DNA of 64,000 nt, taken from positions 300,200 to 364,199 of the forward strand of contig NZ_BJKL01000005.1 of assembly GCF_006538345.1 (NCBI RefSeq), written 5' to 3'. The translations under genes were made by a program, and so were the position numbers. The notes beneath the pieces are model-generated. The model had not been told where the DNA came from. It made no database searches and was given only the letters and a program-made list of their open reading frames with translations. The DNA comes from Alteromonas sp. KUL49 (GTDB lineage Bacteria; Pseudomonadota; Gammaproteobacteria; Enterobacterales; Alteromonadaceae). Positions 9,688-19,038 of the stretch are shown one piece after another (position 1 is the first letter of the stretch; each line of letters begins with the position of its first letter).

Positions 9688-10758
9688 ATGAGTAAATTTA
9701 GTGCTTTTAACGTACCAGCCCCACCTCGGCTGGTACGTGTGTTTTTGAACCAGCTAAAATGTTCAACCATACTGGTGTGTCTAGCAATTCCCAATTTTTC
9801 TCACGCACAAGAGAGTGCGGAAGAGCCAGTTGAGCCCTCAACAACAGCAGCAGTGCCACAACCACTCACCACTTGGGATTGGTTGAGGAGAATGACCCAC
9901 GTTCTCACCAACAGTAATTTTCAAGTCGCTCTAGTGCAAAGTCGAGCTGGAAACGAGACTGTTCCTTATTTGTGGCGTCATGCTGTTCTTGATGATGGCA
10001 CCCACATGGAACAGTTGAATTTGCAAAATGGACCAGGTCAAGAACACATCAGAGTTAACGATATTGTTAGTGTATTTGAACCTGATGTAACGCCATATAG
10101 TTTGCGTTCGAATATTATTGACGGCCCACTACCCAGTGAACTGCTGTATTATCCTGAACGTCTGAAGCCAAGTTATGAATTTGTCAGTGTAGGCAGAGCA
10201 AGGGTTGCTGGACGGCCAGCACAACAAATTCGAATTGTGAGCAGAGACAACAGTCGCTTTAGTTATCAACTATGGCTTGATGAAGCGTCCGGCATGCCGC
10301 TCAAACTGAACATGTTGGATTTACAAGGTGCGTTGTTGCAGCAAATCCAGGTAACATCGTTAGTGATTGCCGAAGTACCTCACCCATACTTTTCTCGTAT
10401 AAATCAAGAATTATTGCCCCATCCTATGGAAATTGCTTCTCAGCCACTGCGAGAACACGGTTGGGAAGTAGAGTACCTACCAGTAGGCATGAGAGAGGTT
10501 CGCCGGGATATAAGACGTCTGGCATTAACTGGCCAGGTAGTCGAATATAAAATGTTTAGTGACGGGTTGGTTGATGTATCTGTATACGTACAACCCGTTT
10601 CTGAAGCCGTTGGCAGCGATGCAGCACTTCGCCACGAACTCAATACGTTTCTAACGCTGACTGATGGTAATGCACAAGTCACCGTAGTCGGTGAGGTTCC
10701 ACTCCAAACTGCGAATGCTATAGCAACATCGCTAACACTTACGTCGGTAAATCCATGA
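9688..10758 (+). CDS. rseB: Periplasmic sigma-E regulator RseB
   Basis: A 356-residue secreted protein. An N-terminal signal region (hydrophobic core S-T-I-L-V-C-L-A-I, likely cleavage at S-H-A-Q) is followed by the MucB/RseB domains: an N-terminal LolA-like fold (WDWLRRMTHVLTNSNFQVALV, GRARVAGRPAQQIRIV) and a smaller C-terminal domain. In known systems RseB binds the periplasmic part of RseA, shielding it from DegS, and senses lipopolysaccharide. The leader before the hydrophobic core is long (about 25 residues). It overlaps rseC by four bases. Confidence 0.9.
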   Translation: MSKFSAFNVPAPPRLVRVFLNQLKCSTILVCLAIPNFSHAQESAEEPVEPSTTAAVPQPLTTWDWLRRMTHVLTNSNFQVALVQSRAGNETVPYLWRHAVLDDGTHMEQLNLQNGPGQEHIRVNDIVSVFEPDVTPYSLRSNIIDGPLPSELLYYPERLKPSYEFVSVGRARVAGRPAQQIRIVSRDNSRFSYQLWLDEASGMPLKLNMLDLQGALLQQIQVTSLVIAEVPHPYFSRINQELLPHPMEIASQPLREHGWEVEYLPVGMREVRRDIRRLALTGQVVEYKMFSDGLVDVSVYVQPVSEAVGSDAALRHELNTFLTLTDGNAQVTVVGEVPLQTANAIATSLTLTSVNP

Positions 10759-11204
10759 TCACAGAAACCGCAGTAGTTGTCGCAGTGTCAGGAGACCAAG
10801 TAACCGTTGAAGCAGCAATAAAGTCTACTTGCAACAGTTGTCAAGCACAGTCTGATTGCGGTACTGGTGCGATATCGAGGGCATTGGCCCCTAAAAAGCA
10901 ACTGCTAACATTACGAACCCCCGTGCCTGTTAATGTTGGTCAGTCGGTGACTATCGGGATACCAGAAGCAGGGGTCATTAGCGCTTCACTGATGCTTTAT
11001 GTTGTGCCTCTAGTGACTTTTTTGATGAGTATTGGACTGTTCAGCGTATTCTTTGATGCCGTAGGCTTGACTCACGAACTTTGGTCTATTCCGCCAGCGG
11101 TATTTGCTACTTTCTTGTCATATGTTGGGGTGTCTTCTCGGTTAAAGCGGCTTGAATCTGGTCGCTTCCAACCGGTAATAATCCCCTCAAAACTCAAAGT
11201 GTAA
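10755..11204 (+). CDS. rseC: RseC/MucC-family membrane protein
   Basis: A 149-residue protein. An N-terminal domain carries the cysteine cluster C-N-S-C-Q-A-Q-S-D-C-G (residues 26-36), then two transmembrane helices occupy roughly residues 75-125. This matches RseC/MucC, a modest positive modulator of sigma-E that in E. coli also takes part in SoxR reduction together with the Rsx complex. The ATG overlaps the rseB stop (ATGA), so translation is coupled, and it closes the rpoE-rseABC operon. Confidence 0.9.
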   Translation: MITETAVVVAVSGDQVTVEAAIKSTCNSCQAQSDCGTGAISRALAPKKQLLTLRTPVPVNVGQSVTIGIPEAGVISASLMLYVVPLVTFLMSIGLFSVFFDAVGLTHELWSIPPAVFATFLSYVGVSSRLKRLESGRFQPVIIPSKLKV

Positions 11205-11366
11205 CGTATCTGCGTTACAACAATGGAAACCCTTGGCAAGCTAGTCTAGGGTTTAATTCGCTTTTCATTAAATAAATGGGTAAAATCCGCACGCTCCGTG
11301 TATTCATCGTATCGAGAGACGGAGAATTTGGTTTAATGACACTTTCTGCAGGTAATCTCCAGCATT

Positions 11367-13163
11367 ATGCAACAATCGCACATTCGTAATTTCAGTATCA
11401 TCGCTCATATCGACCACGGTAAGTCCACGTTATCAGATAGACTTATTCAACACTGCGGCGGACTCTCTGACCGTGAAATGGCGGAGCAAGTGTTAGATTC
11501 AATGGATCTAGAGCGCGAGCGTGGTATTACCATCAAAGCACAAAGTGTAACATTGAACTATAAAGCCAAAGACGGTGAAACTTACCAGCTAAACTTCATC
11601 GATACTCCAGGGCACGTGGACTTTACCTATGAGGTTTCTCGTTCTCTTGCCGCTTGTGAAGGTGCGCTGTTAGTGGTGGACGCTGGGCAGGGTGTAGAAG
11701 CTCAGACGCTTGCGAACTGCTATACCGCCATTGAAATGGATATGGAAGTTGTTCCCGTACTCAACAAAATTGATTTGCCTCAGGCAGAGCCCGAGCGCGT
11801 TGCAGAAGAAATTGAAGATATTGTTGGTATCGATGCTATTGACGCCGTCCGCTGTTCCGCCAAAACGGGTGTAGGTATTGAGGATGTGCTGGAAGTTATC
11901 GTTAATGATATTCCTCCGCCAGAAGGTGATAGAGATGCACCGCTTAAGGCGCTTATCATTGATTCTTGGTTTGATAACTATCAAGGCGTAGTGTCACTTG
12001 TTCGTATTGTAGAAGGCGAACTATCCAAGAAAGACAAAATTCAGATTATGTCGAATGGTCAGACCCATCAGGTCGACAAAATCGGTGTGTTTACCCCAAA
12101 AGCGTTGGACACCGGCGTATTAAAAGCTGGAGAAGTAGGCTTCATTATCGCGGGTATCAAAGACATTCAAGGTGCGCCAGTGGGCGACACGATTACCCTT
12201 GCGAAAGACCCCGCAGAAGGTGCGCTTCCCGGGTTTAAGAAAGTTAAACCTCAGGTGTACGCTGGTATCTTCCCAATTAGCTCAGACGATTATGAAGATT
12301 TTCGCGATGCACTAGGCAAGTTGAGTCTTAACGATGCATCGCTCTTCTATGAGCCAGAAAGCTCTGCGGCGCTTGGTTTTGGATTCCGTATTGGCTTCCT
12401 AGGAATGCTTCATATGGAAATTATTCAAGAGCGTCTAGAGCGAGAATATGACTTAGGGCTTATCACCACAGCGCCAACGGTAATTTACGAAGTAGAAACC
12501 ACCAAAGGCGAAATAGTCACCGTTGATAACCCGTCAAAGTTGCCTCCAGTTAATGATATTGCTGAAATCAGAGAGCCGCTCGTAGAGGCGAATATTCTGG
12601 TACCGCAAGAGTTCTTAGGCAACGTTATTACGCTGTGTGTTGAAAAGCGCGGGACGCAAACGAATATGGCGTATCACGGTAAACAAGTCGCGGTGACCTA
12701 CGAACTTCCAATGGCTGAGGTTGTTCTCGATTTCTTCGACCGTTTGAAATCAACTAGTCGTGGATTTGCATCATTAGACTATAACTTCAAGCGCTTCCAA
12801 ACCTCAGACATGGTCCGTGTAGATATCTTAATTAACGGCGAACGTGTAGACGCACTTGCCGTGATTACGCACCGAGAAAACTCACAAGGCCGCGGTCGTG
12901 AATTAGTTGAGAAGCTTCGGGAGCTGATCCCTCGTCAAATGTTTGATATTGCGATTCAAGCCGCTATCGGTAATCACGTGATTGCCAGAAGTACGGTAAA
13001 ACAAATGCGTAAAAACGTTATTGCCAAGTGTTATGGCGGTGACGTAAGTCGTAAGAAAAAGCTGTTGCAGAAGCAAAAAGAAGGGAAGAAAAGAATGAAG
13101 CAGGTAGGCAACGTAGAGCTACCGCAGGATGCGTTCCTTGCGGTGCTCAAGGTAGGTAAATAA
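11367..13163 (+). CDS. lepA: Elongation factor 4 (LepA)
   Basis: Ribosome-dependent GTPase that acts on stalled or mis-translocated ribosomes and in initiation/biogenesis. G1 is [10 protein letters not shown]3 D-T-P-G-H and G4 N-K-I-D; the length is the normal 598 residues, with the LepA-specific C-terminal domain ([20 protein letters not shown]...[14 protein letters not shown]). The 163-base space after rseC suggests its own promoter. The stop overlaps the lepB start by one base, so lepA and lepB are translationally coupled, as in other gammaproteobacteria. Confidence 0.97.
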   Translation: MQQSHIRNFSIIAHIDHGKSTLSDRLIQHCGGLSDREMAEQVLDSMDLERERGITIKAQSVTLNYKAKDGETYQLNFIDTPGHVDFTYEVSRSLAACEGALLVVDAGQGVEAQTLANCYTAIEMDMEVVPVLNKIDLPQAEPERVAEEIEDIVGIDAIDAVRCSAKTGVGIEDVLEVIVNDIPPPEGDRDAPLKALIIDSWFDNYQGVVSLVRIVEGELSKKDKIQIMSNGQTHQVDKIGVFTPKALDTGVLKAGEVGFIIAGIKDIQGAPVGDTITLAKDPAEGALPGFKKVKPQVYAGIFPISSDDYEDFRDALGKLSLNDASLFYEPESSAALGFGFRIGFLGMLHMEIIQERLEREYDLGLITTAPTVIYEVETTKGEIVTVDNPSKLPPVNDIAEIREPLVEANILVPQEFLGNVITLCVEKRGTQTNMAYHGKQVAVTYELPMAEVVLDFFDRLKSTSRGFASLDYNFKRFQTSDMVRVDILINGERVDALAVITHRENSQGRGRELVEKLRELIPRQMFDIAIQAAIGNHVIARSTVKQMRKNVIAKCYGGDVSRKKKLLQKQKEGKKRMKQVGNVELPQDAFLAVLKVGK

Positions 13164-14068
13164 TGGCCAATTATTTTTCGTTAATCCTCGTAGCGCTAAC
13201 CCTAGCGTCAGGATTGATATGGCTCGTTGACAGTCTAGTGTTCGCTCCAAAGCGCAAGGCTCAATTGCAAGCGGCTGCGGATGCCGAGGGCGCTGAGTAT
13301 GGGGAGGATCCACAACTTCCATACATCGTAGACACAGCACAACAGATTTTCCCGATTATCGCTTTTGTACTGGTATTGAGATCTTTTTTATATGAGCCGT
13401 TCCAAATACCTTCTGGCTCAATGATGCCAACCCTATTGGTAGGCGACTTTATATTGGTAGAAAAGTACGCTTACGGTGTGAAAGACCCGGTATTTCGTCA
13501 CAAGTTTTTAGATACTGGAGCACCAGAGCGCGGAGATGTTGTCGTATTTAAATATCCCGAAGATACCCGTGTAGACTACATCAAGCGCGTTGTAGGTCTT
13601 CCTGGAGACACTGTGGTTTACGACAATAAGCAAGTGTTTATCAAACCCAAGTGCGAGGGGGCTGCCGATTCTTGTGCACCACTTGAGGCTGTACCACTAG
13701 AATTTGTATCTCGTGGAGAGTTCGTTCAAGAGATGTCTCAGCTGATGCGATACACCGAGTCTCTGGGCGACAGAGAGCACGATATCCTTCGCCATCCATC
13801 AAGAGAAGTTTCTCCTGCGCATTTCTATACACAACCGGGGACGCGTAGGAATGAGTGGCTAGTACCTGAAGGTAAGTATTTTGTACTTGGTGATAACCGA
13901 GACAACAGCCGAGACAGTCGCTTCTGGGGCTTTGTTTCAGATGAACACCTAGTGGGTGAAGCGGTGGCGATTTGGATTTCCTTTGAGTTTGAGCGCAAAA
14001 AGTCTGACTTCTTACCTACTTGGATCCCCACTGGTGTGCGCTTTGATCGAGTGGGTGGCATTCATTAA
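13163..14068 (+). CDS. lepB: Signal peptidase I
   Basis: Inner-membrane serine protease that removes secretory signal peptides. Two N-terminal hydrophobic segments anchor it (residues 3-25 and 55-75); the catalytic Ser lies in [11 protein letters not shown] and the general-base Lys in [12 protein letters not shown]. The box E segment [14 protein letters not shown] is intact. It has 301 residues, with the larger gammaproteobacterial insert between boxes. It starts on the last base of lepA and ends on the first base of rnc. Confidence 0.96.
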   Translation: MANYFSLILVALTLASGLIWLVDSLVFAPKRKAQLQAAADAEGAEYGEDPQLPYIVDTAQQIFPIIAFVLVLRSFLYEPFQIPSGSMMPTLLVGDFILVEKYAYGVKDPVFRHKFLDTGAPERGDVVVFKYPEDTRVDYIKRVVGLPGDTVVYDNKQVFIKPKCEGAADSCAPLEAVPLEFVSRGEFVQEMSQLMRYTESLGDREHDILRHPSREVSPAHFYTQPGTRRNEWLVPEGKYFVLGDNRDNSRDSRFWGFVSDEHLVGEAVAIWISFEFERKKSDFLPTWIPTGVRFDRVGGIH

Positions 14069-14757
14069 TGCTGGGTATTGATAAGTATCGTAGGCTTTAT
14101 AAAGCCATTGGATATACCTTCTCTAACGAGACTTTATTGGAACAGGCGCTGACACATAGAAGTGCAGCTAAGCAACACAATGAGCGTCTAGAGTTTTTGG
14201 GTGACGCCATCCTTGGGATGGTCATTGCCGACACCCTTTACGCCCAATTCCCTTTGGTGCCCGAGGGTAAACTGACACGCATGCGCTCAACGTTAGTTAA
14301 AGGAGACACCCTAGCAGAACTCGCTCGTGAGACTAGCATGGGAGAGTTGCTGAAATTAGGGCCTGGTGAACTTAAGAGCGGTGGACATCGCCGAAGCTCT
14401 ATTCTGGCAGATGCTGTAGAGGCAGTACTCGGCGCCATATACCTAGACTCGGGTATCGAGGAAGTGCGCAAAGTCATCCTCACGTTGTGGAAGTCTCGTA
14501 TAGCCGCTCTTGACCCCAATGCGCATCCCAAAGACAGTAAAACCCGACTGCAAGAATACCTACAATCTCGCAAAAGCCCATTGCCAGACTACACTGTAGT
14601 CAGTGTTGCTGGTAAAGATCACGATCAAACCTTTACGGTTAGTTGCAAAATCACCGAGCTATCTCGAGAAGTCATTGCAACTGGAAACAGCCGTAGAAAA
14701 GCTGAGCAGGAAGCCGCACGCTTAACTCTGGAGAAATTAGATGACGCAGCCAAATAA
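14068..14757 (+). CDS. rnc: Ribonuclease III
   Basis: Double-strand-specific endoribonuclease for rRNA and mRNA processing. The catalytic signature [11 protein letters not shown] lies at about residues 38-48, the second acidic pair in [10 protein letters not shown], and a C-terminal dsRNA-binding domain (KTRLQEYLQ...[12 protein letters not shown]) completes a 229-residue protein. It overlaps lepB by one base and era by 17, so expression is tightly coupled. In E. coli RNase III cleaves its own leader; I cannot identify such a site here. Confidence 0.96.
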   Translation: MLGIDKYRRLYKAIGYTFSNETLLEQALTHRSAAKQHNERLEFLGDAILGMVIADTLYAQFPLVPEGKLTRMRSTLVKGDTLAELARETSMGELLKLGPGELKSGGHRRSSILADAVEAVLGAIYLDSGIEEVRKVILTLWKSRIAALDPNAHPKDSKTRLQEYLQSRKSPLPDYTVVSVAGKDHDQTFTVSCKITELSREVIATGNSRRKAEQEAARLTLEKLDDAAK

Positions 14758-15670
14758 TGGCATGCATGGCGGTGAAACGCGTTGTGGTTTAGTGGCAATT
14801 GTTGGTCGGCCAAATGTGGGTAAATCAACACTATTGAACAGACTACTTGGGCAAAAAGTTAGTATAACGTCCCGAAAGCCTCAAACTACTCGGCACCGTA
14901 TATTGGGTATCGATACAGAAGGAGATTATCAAGCCATCTACGTGGATACTCCAGGCCTCCATCATGACGAGAAACGCGCCATTAACAGGTACATGAATCG
15001 TGCTGCGCAAAGTTCTCTCGCAGAGGTCGGCTTAGTGCTCATGGTGGTCGAGGGTTCTCGTTGGAACCCTGAAGATGATTTAGTGTTGTCGAAAGTCAAA
15101 GATTCTGGTTTACCCTGTTATCTCATCGTCAATAAAATGGATAAAGTTGACGACAAAGAAGCCTTTATGGTGCATTTACAGGGCCTCGCAGAGAAGCATA
15201 ACTTTGCGCACATCATTCCTATTAGCGCGAAGCAGGGCAAAATGGTGGATGATATTCGCCAATTAGTCGCTGACAGTTTACCGCCCAGCGAATTCTTCTT
15301 TCCCGAAGACTACATCACTGATCGCTCCAGTCGATTTATGGCGGCAGAGATCATTCGCGAAAAATTGATGCGTTTCACTGGGGATGAGCTTCCTTATTCT
15401 ACTACGGTTGAAATTGAACAGTTCAAACTAGCAGACAACGGTGTTTATCGTATCAACGGGCTAATACTCGTAGAGCGAGAAACTCAAAAACGCATGGTAA
15501 TAGGAAAAGGTGGTAAACATCTTAAAACTATTGGCGAGCAAGCACGTATAGATATGGAAAACCTGTTCGACAATAAAGTTTTCCTAGAGCTTTGGGTTAA
15601 AGTCAAACAGGGATGGGCTGATGATGAACGAGCACTTCGTTCCCTAGGCTACGGTGAAGACAGAAATTAG
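14741..15670 (+). CDS. era: GTPase Era
   Basis: Essential ribosome-assembly GTPase that binds the 3' end of 16S rRNA. G1 is G-R-P-N-V-G-K-S-T, switch motif K-P-Q-T-T-R-H-R, G3 D-T-P-G-L and G4 N-K-M-D; the C-terminal KH domain has [10 protein letters not shown]. It has 309 residues. It overlaps rnc, the usual arrangement. Unusually, recO and pdxJ do not follow; pdxH does. Confidence 0.96.
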   Translation: MTQPNNGMHGGETRCGLVAIVGRPNVGKSTLLNRLLGQKVSITSRKPQTTRHRILGIDTEGDYQAIYVDTPGLHHDEKRAINRYMNRAAQSSLAEVGLVLMVVEGSRWNPEDDLVLSKVKDSGLPCYLIVNKMDKVDDKEAFMVHLQGLAEKHNFAHIIPISAKQGKMVDDIRQLVADSLPPSEFFFPEDYITDRSSRFMAAEIIREKLMRFTGDELPYSTTVEIEQFKLADNGVYRINGLILVERETQKRMVIGKGGKHLKTIGEQARIDMENLFDNKVFLELWVKVKQGWADDERALRSLGYGEDRN

Positions 15671-15685
15671 TAAAAAGGGGTAACC

Positions 15686-16324
15686 ATGGCGTTAAGTGAC
15701 CTGCGTAGGCAGTATTCAAAAGGGACATTGTCAGAGAGCGAATTAACGCCTAATCCGATTACCTTGTTTAATCAATGGTTGCAAGACACCATTGACGCAA
15801 AAATTCCAGATCCCACTGCCATGACACTCGCTACCGTGTCTGATGATGGTCAGCCTTCCCAAAGGATTGTACTACTCAAAGATGTTACCGATGCAGGATT
15901 TGTGTTCTTTACAAATTTAGGCAGTCGTAAGGCGTCTGAATTGGCGAACAATCCTAAAGTATCTTGTCATTTCCCGTGGTTTTTCATGGAGCGCCAAATT
16001 CGGGTTTGTGGCGTGGTTGAAAAGCTGTCGCTAAAAGAAAATGCCAATTACTTTTTCTCTCGCCCCAAAGAGAGCCAATTAGCGGCGTTTGTCTCAAAGC
16101 AAAGCAAGCCTATTAGCAGCCGCGAATTACTTATGACCCAGTTTTCGCAGCTAAAAGAAAAGTTCGCCAATAAAGACTTACCTGTACCAGATTTCTGGGG
16201 AGGCTTTCGAATTGTCCCTCACCAGATCGAATTTTGGCAAGGGGGAGAAGATAGACTGCATGACAGGTTTGAATACAACAAACAGACCGACGGTTCATGG
16301 ACCACACAAAGATTGATGCCCTAA
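15686..16324 (+). CDS. pdxH: Pyridoxine/pyridoxamine 5'-phosphate oxidase
   Basis: FMN enzyme that makes pyridoxal 5'-phosphate. The 212-residue length and the conserved segments (PTAMTLATVS.DGQPSQRIVLLKD, F.TNLGSRKASEL, then E-F-W-Q-G-G-E-D-R-L-H-D-R at the C-terminus) are those of PdxH. The ATG has AAGGGG upstream. It stands 15 bases downstream of era, where recO is usual in many gammaproteobacteria, and may be transcribed with it. Confidence 0.95.
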   Translation: MALSDLRRQYSKGTLSESELTPNPITLFNQWLQDTIDAKIPDPTAMTLATVSDDGQPSQRIVLLKDVTDAGFVFFTNLGSRKASELANNPKVSCHFPWFFMERQIRVCGVVEKLSLKENANYFFSRPKESQLAAFVSKQSKPISSRELLMTQFSQLKEKFANKDLPVPDFWGGFRIVPHQIEFWQGGEDRLHDRFEYNKQTDGSWTTQRLMP

Positions 16325-16347
16325 AGTGCTAAAAAGGCCAGTCAAAC

Positions 16348-17133
16348 GTGATTGATAGCCACTGCCACCTCGACCTTCCCAAACTATTTACTCGCGCAGA
16401 TTCGGTTTTGGATCGCGCGAGTAAAAATGGCATTAAACGCATCCTCATTCCGGGCACGACACCACAAGGGTGGTGCCGTCAGCAAGCGCTGGTAAAGCAA
16501 AATGCGTCTGAGGTAGCACTAGATATTGCTTTAGGTATTCACCCTTATTTTCTGCAAACATGTGATTTAGAACGCGCTCTCAGTGAACTACATACATCGT
16601 TAAGTAAAAGTCCTCACGTCATTGCCATAGGGGAGATTGGGCTAGACACTGCTATCGAATGCCCTGTAGATACTCAGCAGAGAGCTTTCGCTTCTCAACT
16701 AGCCTTGTCGGAGCAGTTTGAATTGCCCGTGATAATGCACCATAGAAAAAGTCATCATTTGTTGCTAGGTGCATTAAAGCAACATCAGTTCAAAAGAGGC
16801 GGAGTTATTCATGCTTTCTCAGGTAGTGTTGAGGTGGCCATGCAGTATTTGGAACGGGGTTTCTATTTGGGCGTGGGAGGTACGATAACCTATCCCAGAG
16901 GAAGTAAAACACGTAAGACGTTGAAAGCTATTTTTCCTGAGTTTTCTGATCGCTTGTTGTTAGAAACTGATGCCCCAGATATGCCCATGTGTGGTAGACA
17001 AGGCATGGTTAACGAGCCTGCATATCTTGGTGAAGTGGTGAGTTGTTTGAGTAACCTATTGGAAATAGACAGTTCAGAAGTTGTGAATCTTACTACAAAA
17101 AACTATCAGTCCCTTTTTCATCCTCACGATTGA
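16348..17133 (+). CDS. TatD-family metal-dependent hydrolase (YjjV-like)
   Basis: A 261-residue TIM-barrel hydrolase. Metal ligands are visible in order: I-D-S-H-C-H-L-D near the start, G-E-I-G-L-D, an H-H-R-K-S segment, H-A-F-S-G-S and L-L-E-T-D-A-P-D-M-P. It resembles YjjV more than TatD proper; family members have been reported to act as DNases or D-aminoacyl-tRNA deacylases. It uses a GTG start at 16348, and its 3' end overlaps that of the convergent ytjB-like gene by ten bases. Confidence 0.85.
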   Translation: MIDSHCHLDLPKLFTRADSVLDRASKNGIKRILIPGTTPQGWCRQQALVKQNASEVALDIALGIHPYFLQTCDLERALSELHTSLSKSPHVIAIGEIGLDTAIECPVDTQQRAFASQLALSEQFELPVIMHHRKSHHLLLGALKQHQFKRGGVIHAFSGSVEVAMQYLERGFYLGVGGTITYPRGSKTRKTLKAIFPEFSDRLLLETDAPDMPMCGRQGMVNEPAYLGEVVSCLSNLLEIDSSEVVNLTTKNYQSLFHPHD

Positions 17134-17780
17134 TCTCGTTCCACAAGAAATGTTCTTGTTTTGTAGAATACTCTTGTAGCGTAAACACCAAGAATAAAAC
17201 ACAGCAGCGCTAGCACTATGACTAACTGCTCTTGTTGAGCACGCATTGCCATGGGCTCAACAAGTAATTTTTCAGAATCTAGCACCACCCTCAAGTAACC
17301 CACCACGCCCCCTTCAGAAGAGGCTACATTTTCTAAGTAAATCGTGGGGGCGAGTTCATTTTCTTTAAGTAAAGTAATAACACTGTCGTGCTGGGCTAGG
17401 GGGGCTAAATGTACGCCTTTGTCATTGTAAACATCTACTGATTCAACGTACGGGTCGTCGATGAACGTCGACACCATAGAAACGAGTGTTTGTTGGTCAC
17501 TGTTTTGTAGAGGAACGGCAACGAGAGATGCATACTGTTTGGCTAGTGCCTTACCCGGCTGTGATGTTTGTGCGCTTAGCCATTGCCCTTGATAATGATG
17601 AAACAAAAGAAACAAGGTGATAATCAAACCAATACAAATACTGAACATAAGCATATGTACAATCCGCTTAAAAGCAGTATAGCTCGAGTGCGGGTTTGCA
17701 AAATACATCAGAGAGTTTTGAGTTTTTTTCAGTTGATAGCATGCACTGTTGTCGGTAAATAGCAGTTTTCTTGCCCTCAC
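17124..17780 (-). CDS. YtjB/AhpA-type inner-membrane protein
   Basis: A 218-residue protein with two transmembrane segments (about residues 43-62 and 185-203) enclosing a periplasmic domain. The layout, the R-V-V-L-D-S segment before the second helix, and the position divergent from serB all match E. coli YtjB (formerly Smp), a membrane protein of uncertain role encoded beside serB. The start is uncertain: 17780 gives a long polar leader, and an ATG at 17708 is an alternative. Confidence 0.7.
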   Translation of the reverse strand: MRARKLLFTDNSACYQLKKTQNSLMYFANPHSSYTAFKRIVHMLMFSICIGLIITLFLLFHHYQGQWLSAQTSQPGKALAKQYASLVAVPLQNSDQQTLVSMVSTFIDDPYVESVDVYNDKGVHLAPLAQHDSVITLLKENELAPTIYLENVASSEGGVVGYLRVVLDSEKLLVEPMAMRAQQEQLVIVLALLCFILGVYATRVFYKTRTFLVERDQS

Positions 17781-17873
17781 AGTAGGTTAATTTTAGATAT
17801 TTTCCAAGTACGTATTTTATCTATCTTCGACATTCGATAGCATACGCTTATGCGAACTCTTTGATTTTTCTTA

Positions 17874-18853
17874 ATGCTTACTTCTTTATTTAGTGATCTC
17901 ACCGAAAGCGCCAAGCACAGCGCTGCCTATTTAAAAACCACCCTAACACCAGTTGAATATCAAGAGGGGTTGTCAACTCTAACCCTTGTTGGTCAAGCAA
18001 TGACTTTCCACAGTGTTGAGTTAGCGCTCAACGCTCTGAAAGATATTGTATCAGTGCGTTCAATAGGGTTACACGCGTTGGATGGACGTTTCGGAGATAG
18101 TGTGGTCGTGGTTCAGTGCGACCCTGTAACTATAGCCCCCGACGAGTTGGCATTGCGTCTGGAAGATGTAGCACTTTCACTTCATATCAATGTTGGTCTT
18201 CAAATAGACCAACCAAGCCTATCCGAGCCCGGTTTGCTGGTTATGGATATGGATAGCACCCTTATTTCAATAGAGTGCATTGACGAGATAGCCAAGTTGG
18301 CTGGTGTAGGTGAAGAGGTTGCTAATGTCACTGCTCGTGCCATGCGCGGCGAGATAGCGTTTAACGATAGCTTAATACATCGTGTGGCATGCTTAAAGGG
18401 CGTTAGCGTAGACAAACTACTTCAAATTAGAAACGGCATCCCGCTCATGCCTGGCGTGCAAAAACCTTACGCAAACCTTGGCACAAAATGGTTGGAAAAT
18501 GGCTATTGCATCTGGCGGGTTTTACCTACTTTGCTGATTACCTCAGAGATAGACTAGGCCTAGATGTTTCAGTGTCAAATACCTTGGGTGAGGAAGATGG
18601 TACGTTAACCGGCGAAGTGATCGGTGACATTATTAATGCACAAGTAAAAGCAGACACAGTTCGAGCACTCTCCGAACAGTGGAGTATTCCAAATACTCAA
18701 ACTGTCGCCTTAGGTGATGGTGCAAACGATTTGGTTATGATGGAAGAAGCAGCTCTAGGTGTGGCTTGCCATGGTAAACCCGTCGTCAATCAAAAAGCAG
18801 ATGTAGCCATACGTTTTGGTGGACTACATAACATGCTGTATTTCATGAAGTAA
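17874..18853 (+). pseudogene. serB: Phosphoserine phosphatase, reading frame broken twice
   Basis: Last step of serine synthesis. Residues 1-115 form the N-terminal regulatory part; the HAD motif I is V-M-D-M-D-S-T-L-I-S, motif III/IV is A-L-G-D-G-A-N-D-L. The frame is lost after I-P-L-M-P-G-V-Q and regained at G-F-T-Y-F-A-D-Y-L-R-D. In the intermediate frame the expected T-Q-T-L-A-Q-N-G-W-K-M-A-I-A-S-G-G is present, so two single-base insertions explain it: one in the A5 run 18460-18464 and one in the T4 run 18520-18523. Removing them gives ~325 residues, close to the 322 of E. coli SerB. Since everything else is intact, sequencing error is more likely than gene loss. Confidence 0.88.
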
Positions 18854-18870
18854 TTATTAAAAAATTAGCG

Positions 18871-18976
18871 GAGGGGAGGTAACAAACTTTTTACTGCACG
18901 CCGTAAACACGTCCGTGTGGGCTCGGCTTCGGCATCCATGCCTCAGACGGCTGTAAAAAGTTCATTACCTCCCCTC
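18871..18976. repeat. Palindromic REP-like element A with long outer stem
   Basis: A 106-bp palindrome 17 bases after serB, between convergent genes. The outer stem pairs 18871-18882 with 18965-18976 and 18885-18894 with 18953-18962; a further GCCGT/ACGGC pairing (18900-18904 with 18947-18951) closes a core with two small hairpins, ACAC-GTCC-GTGT (18907-18918) and GGCA-TCCA-TGCC (18931-18942). The core recurs at 41 kb (elements B and C), but the outer stem sequence is different there. Two-hairpin cores of this kind resemble REP elements; the mobilising enzyme is not in the window. Confidence 0.8.
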
Positions 18977-19038
18977 AGATATTTCGATAACTCTATAAGC
19001 TCATTAGCTTAGAAGGGAACTGCATTGTTCTTTATTCT

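Noticed and set aside
11205..11366. A terminator between rseC and lepA
   Set aside because: AAACCCT/AGGGTTT around 11227-11254 can pair but has a 14-base loop and no clear T-tract; not convincing.
11670..11984. Open frame on the - strand inside lepA
   Set aside because: It is an antisense shadow of a highly conserved GTPase gene, without a ribosome site or any recognisable protein feature.
18488..18853. A separate 121-residue gene after serB
   Set aside because: It encodes the HAD C-terminal half of SerB (G-F-T-Y-F-A-D, G-D-G-A-N-D) and is explained by two base insertions.
18871..18976. Integron attC site or retron msr-msd
   Set aside because: The core lacks the RYYYAAC/GTTRRRY boxes of attC, there is no integrase or reverse transcriptase nearby, and the same core recurs between unrelated housekeeping genes.
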